5,722 bases of DNA from NCBI GenBank assembly GCA_030609125.1, contig JAUWCW010000146.1:1-5722 (forward strand), read 5' to 3'. Each line of letters opens with the position of its first letter. The stretch's first letter is position 1. Shown piece after piece: positions 1-5,314 of this stretch. The stretch comes from JAUWCW01 sp030609125 [NCBI: Candidatus Rokuibacteriota bacterium]. Its GTDB lineage: Bacteria > JAUVQV01. The notes beneath the pieces were generated by a model. It worked only from the letters and a program-made list of their open reading frames with translations, searched no databases and was not told the DNA's origin. Position numbers and translations under genes: made by a program.

Positions 1-1
1 C

Positions 2-99
2 GGCTGACGGCTGACGGCTGATAGCTGATAGCTGATAGCTGATAGCTGATAGCTGATAGCTGATAGCTGATAGCTGATAGCTGATAGCTGATAGCTGAT
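2..99. repeat. Heptanucleotide tandem array, 14 units
   Basis: There are fourteen head-to-tail 7-bp units. The first two read GGCTGAC, the third GGCTGAT, and the remaining eleven (23-99) are identical AGCTGAT. The array probably continues past the left edge, because base 1 fits the same period. On the plus strand it puts TGA and TAG stops in all three frames. On the minus strand, the coding strand of the neighbouring genes, the 7-bp period contains no stop codon in any frame and would read as a repeating I-S-Y-Q-L-S-A peptide. I see no start codon for such a peptide here. Heptad arrays of this type are known as short tandemly repeated sequences in intergenic DNA of several bacteria. Function unknown. 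Confidence 0.95.
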
Positions 100-137
100 T
101 CGGGCTGTTTCCGCTTGTCGCGGAAACTGCCCGAATC
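97..137 (-). terminator. Long hairpin at the 3' end of the AAA gene, terminator-like
   Basis: The 18-base arms 97-114 and 120-137 pair with a single T-T mismatch (106 against 128) around a 5-base loop (115-119). The right arm begins inside the TGA stop of the AAA gene (136-138), so the transcript would fold immediately after translation ends. The left arm shares its first three bases with the last heptad repeat. No T-rich tract follows on the minus strand; the heptad array follows instead. It is therefore not a canonical intrinsic terminator. It could be a 3'-end stabiliser, a weak terminator, or part of a repeat element. The stem is seen directly; the role is inferred. Confidence 0.5.
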
Positions 138-1014
138 AGAAGTGATAGTGGTGCGGGCAGTCCTCTTCGTAGAGACGGTGGTAGCCGGCGGTCATGTCGG
201 GGGTCAGCCAGGGCCGGATGGAGCCGAGGGCCGCGATGAGGTCCGCCTGCCTTATTTCCTTGCGGTCATCCTCCAGGGCGACGAGGCCCGCCTTCTTCAC
301 GAGATTCTCGATGTCCCAGCCCACGTACCCCTCGGTGCGGCCCGCGAGCTCGCCCAGATCGATGCTGCCGTTGACGGGGACCTTCCCGGTGTAGATGGCG
401 AGGATCTCCCGGCGGGCCCCGGCGTCGGGAGGCGGGAGAAAGACCTTGCGGTTGAAACGGGACTTCTCCTTGATGACGGCCTGATCGACCACATCGATCC
501 GGTAGCAGCCTCCGAGGAGCGTCACCCGTCCCCGCTCCTGAAGGGCGTCAATCTCCCGGATGAGGGTTTCCGTCAGCCCCCGGTCGGCGAAGGTCGGGGG
601 CTTGCCTCTCTCGTTGCCGGCGTCCCAGCCATACCCCGCCCCCGCCCGGGGAGCGAGCCAGTCGATATCCGATATGTACAGGATCGCCAAATCCTCCGCC
701 TCCGCCTCCCTGAAGGCCTCCCGAAGCTCTCCCTGCTTGCCGAGCATCTCCTGGCCGGAGACATAGACGAAGGTAGCTCCCACCTCGCCGGCGCAGGCTT
801 CGGGGAGCATGGTCATCCCCGCTCCCAGCGGGCCCCACATGAGAATTCCCGCGGGAGGAACCAGACCCATGGCGGCCATTTCTTCCCGCTTCCGTATGGG
901 AAGGCAGACCATTTCCTTCAGGGCCTTCTTGGCCTCGGCGCAGCCGCCGATGTCGTCCCAGGTGAGACGGGGCCTTCTTATTTCGTAAAAGATCTTCTCG
1001 AGTCGTCTGTGCAT
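136..1014 (-). CDS. AAA+ (Cdc48/FtsH-like) domain protein with lost catalytic motifs, probable pseudo-ATPase
   Basis: This is a 292-residue protein made of little more than one classical AAA+ domain. The entry segment (residues 18-60) matches Cdc48/VAT proteins: TWDDIGG, then a KKALKEMVCLP helix and the GILMWGP strand. The catalytic motifs are altered throughout. The P-loop reads GPLGAGMT (61-68) with Met67 where the ATP-binding Lys belongs. Walker B reads ILYISDID (111-118) with Ser115 and Asp116 in place of Asp-Glu. The sensor-1 Asn position is Tyr171. The arginine-finger pair reads E183-K-S-R186, so only the second Arg remains. The usual aromatic pore loop appears shortened near LGKQGELR. 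The lid helix (GYVGWDIENLV, 229-239) is well kept. The tail ends in HHYHF. Start: ATG at 1014 has GGAGG (1023-1019) four bases upstream; a TTG at 1017 is too close to that site. It follows rhlB by 61 bp on the same strand. The fold is clear; loss of ATPase activity is inferred. Confidence 0.88.
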   Translation of the reverse strand: MHRRLEKIFYEIRRPRLTWDDIGGCAEAKKALKEMVCLPIRKREEMAAMGLVPPAGILMWGPLGAGMTMLPEACAGEVGATFVYVSGQEMLGKQGELREAFREAEAEDLAILYISDIDWLAPRAGAGYGWDAGNERGKPPTFADRGLTETLIREIDALQERGRVTLLGGCYRIDVVDQAVIKEKSRFNRKVFLPPPDAGARREILAIYTGKVPVNGSIDLGELAGRTEGYVGWDIENLVKKAGLVALEDDRKEIRQADLIAALGSIRPWLTPDMTAGYHRLYEEDCPHHYHF

Positions 1015-1018
1015 CAAT

Positions 1019-1023
1019 CCTCC
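1019..1023 (-). promoter_or_regulatory. Ribosome binding site of the AAA gene
   Basis: GGAGG read on the minus strand lies four bases before ATG 1014. It decides the start in favour of ATG rather than the adjacent TTG (1017-1015), which would leave only one base of spacing. Confidence 0.75.
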
Positions 1024-1026
1024 AAC

Positions 1027-1063
1027 CCCGGCGGAACTTTAAGGATTCTACTCTGCCGCCGGG
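1027..1063. repeat. Inverted repeat in the rhlB-AAA gap
   Basis: CCCGGCGG (1027-1034) and CCGCCGGG (1056-1063) are perfect 8-bp complements separated by 21 bases. Two further pairs are possible beyond a one-base bulge. The structure fills most of the 61-bp gap between the rhlB stop and the AAA start and ends just before the GGAGG site. On the minus strand no T tract follows. On the plus strand TTTTGGTTT follows the second arm, but no plus-strand gene is known here. It could be an inefficient terminator, a processing site or a translation-modulating stem. In this GC-rich DNA chance is also possible. Confidence 0.4.
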
Positions 1064-1075
1064 TTTTGGTTTCCC

Positions 1076-2797
1076 TCAGGAAGAGCGTCGCGGCCGACCG
1101 CCGCTCCCCTGCCGTCCTCCGCGCCCCCCTCTCGAGGACGAACGGCCGCCCTTCGCCGGCGGCCTCCCGCCGCCGGAGGACCTCCTCGGCGCCGGGGACC
1201 GCTGCCAGCCGGGCTTGACCTTGGCGAGATCCTCCTCGGAGTGCCACTGCACGGGGACCTTGTAGCCGATGAGCTTCTCGATCGCCTCCAGGTAATAGAC
1301 ACACTCCTCGTCGGCGAGGGAGACGGCCTTCCCCTCCGCCCCCGCCCGGGCGGTCCGCCCGATGCGGTGGACATAGTCCTCGGGATCCTGGGGGAGGTCC
1401 CAGTTCACCACGTGGGTCACTCCCTCGATGTGCAGTCCCCGGGAAGCGACGTCGGTGGCGACAAGCATGGGCAGCTCGCCGCTCTTGAAATCCTCCATGA
1501 GCTGGAGACGCTTCTTCTGTTCCAGGTTGCCGGTGATGGCCTGGGCCCGGTACCCGTGGTGCTGCAGAAGCCTTCCCACCTTCTCCGCCTCGATCTTCAT
1601 GTTCGTGAAGAGGATTGTCCTCTCCCACTTCTCTTTTTCCATGAGGCCGAGCAGGAGGGCCGCCTTTTCTCTCCGCTCCACGTGGTAGAGGACCTCCTCC
1701 GCTTTCTCGGCGGTAAGCTGCGCCGGGCTGGCGGAGATCTGCTCCGGCAGATTCATGTACTCGTAGGTCAGCTCCATTGCCCGCCAGCTCAGGGTCGCGG
1801 AGAAAAGCATCGAAAGCCGGCGCTCGAAGGGCGGGAGCCGGCGGAGAATGAACCTAAGATCACGGATGAAACCCATGTCCAGCATCCGGTCCGCCTCGTC
1901 GATCACGAGGACCTCGATCCCCTCCGGCTGCCAGACCCCCTGCTTGAGATAGTCGATCAGGCGTCCCGGAGTGCCGATGAGCAGGTCGACCCCATCCAGC
2001 AGGGCCTGCCTCTGGCGATCGTAGTCGACCCCCCCGAAGGCGACCCCCACGCGCAGGCCGGTGCTCTGGCCGAGAAGGCGCGCATCTGTTTCGATCTGCA
2101 CCGTCAGCTCCCTGGTCGGCGCCACGACCAGCGCCCGGGGACCCGGGTGGTCGATCTTCCCTCTCCAGAGCAGGCGAGTGAAGATGGTGAGGAGGAACGC
2201 GGCCGTCTTCCCCGTTCCCGTCTGGGACTGGGCGGCCACATCACGGCCCCGCAGTGCAAGGGGGAGAACTTTCGACTGAACCTCGGTGCACTTTTCAAAG
2301 CCGGCGGCGGCTATGCCCTCTGCGACCTGCGGAGGCAGGTCGTAGGCGGAGAAGACCCCGGTCTCCTCCGGCGGACTCCAGTCCGGCAGCGGAGGAAGTT
2401 TCGGGAGTACGCCGGGGGGCCGACCCGTTTCCCGGCGCGGTCCCCTTCCCCGGCCCCTGTCTCGGCGGGCGCCGTCACTTTCCGGCTTCCGCCGGGCGGG
2501 ACGCTTTCCGGCAGGCCCCTGTTTCCTGCCTGAACGTTCGCCGCCGGTCTCCTGTTTCCCGGGAGCACGCTCTGCGGACGGCTGGGGCTTCCCCCCCGAC
2601 CTTCTTTTCCGCCCCCCGGAACGGCCGTCCGAAGAGGACCGTTTTTTTTCCGACGCCGGGGAGGCCTGCCTCCGACCATCCGGCCGGGAAGGCTCTGCCT
2701 TCGCCGCCTTCGGCCGCGACCCGGAGGCCTTCTCGGGTACTTCCTTCTTCCTGGTTCCGGCCTTGCCGAGCACCTTGGCGATAAACTTCTTGATCAT
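1076..2797 (-). CDS. rhlB: DEAD-box RNA helicase, RhlB type, with basic N-terminal and RG-rich C-terminal tails
   Basis: This 573-residue ATP-dependent RNA helicase has the full motif set: Q motif (F149 to Q174), motif I AQSQTGTGKT (189-198), PTREL (227-231), TPGR (276-279), DEAD (300-303), SAT (333-335), LVATDVASRGLHI (445-457) and HRIGRTARAG (477-486). The RGLHI motif, LFSATLSWRAMELTYEYMN and the VPVQWHSEEDL end match the RhlB branch, which in enterobacteria works with the RNA degradosome; that partnership is not shown here. About 145 residues of Lys/Arg/Gly/Pro-rich low-complexity sequence precede the core, and a Gly/Arg/Ser tail with RGG-like repeats (about 537-573) follows it. Both probably bind RNA. 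E. coli RhlB is about 420 residues, so the extra length is mostly tails. Start: ATG 2797 with GGAG (2806-2803) five bases upstream, and the ATG overlaps the TGA of the nitroreductase remnant. An in-frame GTG at 2809 would overlap that ribosome site and is rejected. Confidence 0.93.
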   Translation of the reverse strand: MIKKFIAKVLGKAGTRKKEVPEKASGSRPKAAKAEPSRPDGRRQASPASEKKRSSSDGRSGGRKRRSGGKPQPSAERAPGKQETGGERSGRKQGPAGKRPARRKPESDGARRDRGRGRGPRRETGRPPGVLPKLPPLPDWSPPEETGVFSAYDLPPQVAEGIAAAGFEKCTEVQSKVLPLALRGRDVAAQSQTGTGKTAAFLLTIFTRLLWRGKIDHPGPRALVVAPTRELTVQIETDARLLGQSTGLRVGVAFGGVDYDRQRQALLDGVDLLIGTPGRLIDYLKQGVWQPEGIEVLVIDEADRMLDMGFIRDLRFILRRLPPFERRLSMLFSATLSWRAMELTYEYMNLPEQISASPAQLTAEKAEEVLYHVERREKAALLLGLMEKEKWERTILFTNMKIEAEKVGRLLQHHGYRAQAITGNLEQKKRLQLMEDFKSGELPMLVATDVASRGLHIEGVTHVVNWDLPQDPEDYVHRIGRTARAGAEGKAVSLADEECVYYLEAIEKLIGYKVPVQWHSEEDLAKVKPGWQRSPAPRRSSGGGRPPAKGGRSSSRGGRGGRQGSGGRPRRSS

Positions 2798-3071
2798 CTC
2801 TTCTCCCACACCTCATCGAAAGGGTTTCTGGTCTTCATCCGCGGTGACAGCTCCTCCTCCTGACATCCGAGGGCAACGGCCGTCACCGGCTCCAAATCAG
2901 TCTCCAGCCCGGCGCCCGGCGGGCTCCTTCGGGATCGATTCGGCGCGTCCACGCCTCCCGCGGGCGGGCACAGGCAAGGATGATAACAGGTGCGCCTCGA
3001 AAATTCTCGCGGATGAGGTCGTCGAACCTCTCCCTCCCCTCGCGGTGGAGGAGATGAAAGCCGGAGGCGGT
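2794..3071 (-). pseudogene. Nitroreductase-family gene remnant (internally deleted, frameshifted)
   Basis: This stretch between dgt and rhlB holds two coding-like pieces. Piece A (3071-2883) continues dgt's frame straight after its TAA stop. It has no usable start codon. It contains RERFDDLIRENF and then GAPVIILACARPREAWTRR, resembling the central strand of FMN nitroreductases (the APVVIVVCADP type). Piece B ends at TGA 2796-2794 in a different frame. It reads GLETDLEPVTAVALG and, near the end, RNPFDEVWEKR, matching the usual nitroreductase C-terminus (PVAxVxLGYPxEE followed by RKPLEEIV). In intact members about 60 residues with the helical core lie between these parts; here only about ten codons do. 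The N-terminal RRSIRxF and FMN-binding region is also missing. The TGA still overlaps the rhlB ATG, as in an operon. The reading rests on remembered family patterns, so an alignment is needed. Alternatively it is non-coding spacer with chance similarity. Confidence 0.6.
2906..2925. repeat. GC-rich imperfect palindrome at the frame switch of the remnant
   Basis: The arms AGCCCG (2906-2911) and CGGGCT (2920-2925) pair around eight GC-only bases. Within them CCCGGCG occurs twice in tandem (2908-2914 and 2915-2921). The element sits where nitroreductase-like coding changes frame, so it may mark a deletion or slippage point. Confidence 0.5.
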
Positions 3072-4223
3072 TTACATATTCTCTTCGGGGCTGAACAGCT
3101 TGCGGTATTCCCTGATTGCATAGCGATCCGTCATTCCCGCGATGTAGTCGCAGATCACGCGCTCCGGCGAATGCCCCTCGACGTGGACCCGGACGTTGGA
3201 CGGCAGAAGCTGCGGGTCGGCGTTGAAGACGGTGAAGAGCTCCCTGAGGATCTTCTCGGCCTTGACGGCCATCCGCCTTACCCGGTGGTGGCGATAGAGG
3301 TTTTCAAAGAGAAAGCGCTTGAGCTCCCTGAACCCTTGATCTCTCTTCTCGCCCAGGGCGACAGTCAGCTGCGGCGCCACCCTGGCGTCGTCGGGGCTCT
3401 CGATGCCCAGGGCGGCGACATTGGCGAGGGTCGTTCTCCCCACATCCTCTATGAGCAGGTTGATCAGCCTCCGGATGGCCGCGTACCCGAGCTGCCGGGA
3501 GGTTGCCCCGGCGAGTTCTTTCTCCGCCCGACCGTAGGCATCGTCCCAGAGGGGAACGTCTCTGAGGGAGCGCGGCGACAGCAGTCCCGATGCCAGCCCG
3601 TCCTCCAGGTCGTGATTGGTGTAGGCTATCTCGTCGGCGAGACAGACAACCTGCGCTTCCAGCGAAGGGTACTTCCCGGGGGCATACCCGTCCTCGGCGG
3701 GAGCATCGTACTCAGTCGTGTGTTTGGCCATTCCCTCCCGGGCTTCCCAGGTGAGGTTGAGACCTCTGAAGCCGGGGTAGCGGTGCTCGATTATCTCGAC
3801 CACTCTCAGGCTCTGCCGGTTGTGTTCGAAGCCGCCCCATGAGTCCATCATCTCATCGAGGACCCTCTCGCCGGGATGTCCGAAGGGTGAGTGGCCGAGG
3901 TCGTGAGCCAGGGCGATGGTCTCGACGAGGTCTTCGTTGAGCTGAAGCATGCGGGCCAGGGTGCGCCCCACAACGGCCACTTCAAGAGAGTGGGTGAGCC
4001 GGTTCCGGTAGTGGTCCCCTTCGTGGTAGATGAACACCTGGGTCTTGTACTCGAGGCGGCGGAAGGCGTTGGAGTGGATGATGCGGTCCCTGTCACGCTG
4101 ATAGGCGGTTCGGTAGGGGTGCTCCTCTTCGGAATGCTTTCTCCCCCGGCTCGCCCCAGCGGAGCAGGCCCAGGACGCGAGGCGGTCTCTTTCCAGCTCC
4201 TCCTGGAATTCCCGCGTCTTCAC
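3072..4223 (-). CDS. dgt: Deoxyguanosinetriphosphate triphosphohydrolase-like protein (HD superfamily)
   Basis: This cytosolic enzyme of the dGTPase family hydrolyses dNTPs (classically dGTP) to the nucleoside and tripolyphosphate, helping balance dNTP pools. Numbered from the start chosen here (383 residues), the HD metal site is visible: H78 in RLTHSLEV, H107-D108 in AHDLGHSPFGHPGE and D197 in CLADEIAYTNHDLEDG. Family blocks RTAYQRDRDRIIHSNAFRRL, GGFEHNRQSLR and the C-terminal ICDYIAGMTDRYA are intact, and the length is normal for the type-2 (proteobacterial dGTPase-like) branch. Start: GTG 4223-4221 overlaps the MTHFR stop as GTGA and gives the usual short N-terminus (VKTREFQEELERD). A GTG at 4232 would add three residues and cannot be excluded. 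No strong Shine-Dalgarno site is visible, so translational coupling to the upstream gene is likely. True substrate preference cannot be read from sequence. Confidence 0.93.
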   Translation of the reverse strand: MKTREFQEELERDRLASWACSAGASRGRKHSEEEHPYRTAYQRDRDRIIHSNAFRRLEYKTQVFIYHEGDHYRNRLTHSLEVAVVGRTLARMLQLNEDLVETIALAHDLGHSPFGHPGERVLDEMMDSWGGFEHNRQSLRVVEIIEHRYPGFRGLNLTWEAREGMAKHTTEYDAPAEDGYAPGKYPSLEAQVVCLADEIAYTNHDLEDGLASGLLSPRSLRDVPLWDDAYGRAEKELAGATSRQLGYAAIRRLINLLIEDVGRTTLANVAALGIESPDDARVAPQLTVALGEKRDQGFRELKRFLFENLYRHHRVRRMAVKAEKILRELFTVFNADPQLLPSNVRVHVEGHSPERVICDYIAGMTDRYAIREYRKLFSPEENM

Positions 4224-5293
4224 CTGAAACACCCGAGCTGGCAGCCCTTGATCTTGATCTTCAACTCCTCGATGATGCGCCCCACTTCCTGCACGGGGAC
4301 ATCCTGCTCCATGGCGATCCGGAAGGCGGCCCGGCAGGATATCCTGCTCCCTGAGGCGCTCTCCCGGACGGCCTCTTCAAGGCTCTTGCTCCCTGCCGCA
4401 CCTTTCTCCCCGGGCGCGCCTCCGGTCTCGAGTATGTCCCCCACAAGAGAAGCTTCGCCCACCGGCATGATGTGCACCCCGGCGGCCATGCCCCGCAGCT
4501 CCTCGATCAGCTCCCTGCTTATCAGAACGCTCTCCTGCCGCACCATCTCCGCCGGCGTCCCGGCGAGCCGGTCCCGGACCTCCGGCGGAATCCTGATGCC
4601 GGGAACGTTTTCGTCCAGGTAGTGGAGCATTTTGTGACTCTTGATGGGAAGGAGCCCGACGATGACGGGGAACTCCATGGCCGCCGCCTCTTCGAGAAAG
4701 GCGGCGGCATCACGGGCCCGATAGACCGGCTGGGTCTGCGAAAAGTGGGCGCCGGCGCTGATCTTCGCCCTCAGCTTGCTCAACTCCACGCCCAGGTCGC
4801 CGGCGGTGGGGTTGGCGGCGGCGCCGATGAAGAAATCGCTCCCTCCCTTGAGCTCCCTGCCGTTGGCGTCCTCGCCGCGGTTCAGGCCCGAGGCGAGCTT
4901 GAGGAGCCCGATGGCGTCGAGATCGAAGACCCCGCTCGACCGGGAGTGGTCGCCCCTCTCCGGGGGGTCTCCGGTGAGGGCCAGGAGGTTCTCCACCCCC
5001 ATCGCCCATGCCCCCAGCAACTCCGACTGCAGACCCAGCAGGCTCCGGTCACGGCAGGTAAGGTGAAAAATCGTGTCGATCCCGACCTGGTCCCGTATGA
5101 GGCAGGCCAGGGCGATGGGGCTCATCCGCAGGTTGGCCATGGGGCTGTCGGCTATGTTGACGGCCGCCACGTGACCCCTGAGGGCCCCCGACTCCCGCAG
5201 GGCACGGGTCAGATCGGTCCCCCGGGGAGGGTCGAGCTCAACGGTGACGACAAACTGTTTGCCGAGGAGGTCGCGAAATCGGTCAACACTCAT
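4220..5293 (-). CDS. metF: Methylenetetrahydrofolate reductase-like protein with C-terminal CQLGCF module
   Basis: This 357-residue protein has an MTHFR-type TIM barrel at about 13-280. MTHFR converts 5,10-methylene-THF to 5-methyl-THF for methionine synthesis or the methyl branch of the Wood-Ljungdahl pathway, using FAD. Visible family blocks are VTVELDPPRG (17-25, with the likely catalytic Glu19), HLTCRDR (77-83), NLLALTGDPP (102-111, with the flavin/folate-site Asp109), GAHFSQTQPVY (181-191), FPVIVGLLPIKS (208-219) and ENVPGI (228-233). After a Gly/Ala linker (about 285-305) comes a tail of about 50 residues with ISC320RAAFRIA, a VGRIIEEL helix and a GC351QLGC355F ending, which is not part of the E. 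coli MetF fold. ATG 5293 lies 21 bp after the SPOR stop and lacks a clear ribosome site. The electron donor (NADH, ferredoxin or a MetV partner) cannot be told. The symbol is used for the family only. Confidence 0.87.
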   Translation of the reverse strand: MSVDRFRDLLGKQFVVTVELDPPRGTDLTRALRESGALRGHVAAVNIADSPMANLRMSPIALACLIRDQVGIDTIFHLTCRDRSLLGLQSELLGAWAMGVENLLALTGDPPERGDHSRSSGVFDLDAIGLLKLASGLNRGEDANGRELKGGSDFFIGAAANPTAGDLGVELSKLRAKISAGAHFSQTQPVYRARDAAAFLEEAAAMEFPVIVGLLPIKSHKMLHYLDENVPGIRIPPEVRDRLAGTPAEMVRQESVLISRELIEELRGMAAGVHIMPVGEASLVGDILETGGAPGEKGAAGSKSLEEAVRESASGSRISCRAAFRIAMEQDVPVQEVGRIIEELKIKIKGCQLGCFR

Positions 5294-5314
5294 TTTTCAG
5301 GTATCCGGATCGGG

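Noticed and set aside
2-99. CRISPR array
   Set aside because: Units are 7 bp, contiguous and without spacers.
115-1218. Long plus-strand open frame opposite the AAA gene
   Set aside because: It lies antisense to a recognisable AAA+ domain, begins in the hairpin and has no domain-like sequence. Long antisense frames are expected in GC-rich coding DNA.
1241-2533. Plus-strand open frame of 430 codons
   Set aside because: It mirrors the helicase gene, whose motifs are all on the minus strand; the plus-strand translation shows no family motif.
2794-2952. Possible small gene starting at GTG 2952 and ending at the rhlB overlap
   Set aside because: The GTG is almost on top of its GGAGG, and the first dozen codons look non-coding. 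Only the distal part resembles a protein, and that is better read as the nitroreductase C-terminus.
2798-3071. Internal promoter for rhlB
   Set aside because: I found no convincing -35/-10 pair on the minus strand in this GC-rich interval.
2897-3121. Minus-strand 74-codon frame overlapping the dgt 3' end
   Set aside because: It is out of frame with dgt and with both nitroreductase-like pieces, and its composition looks non-coding.
2763-3842. Plus-strand open frame spanning the rhlB start and most of dgt
   Set aside because: It crosses two minus-strand genes and shows no recognisable protein pattern.
3891-4622. Plus-strand open frame across dgt and MTHFR
   Set aside because: It is antisense to conserved HD and MTHFR motifs and has no motif of its own.
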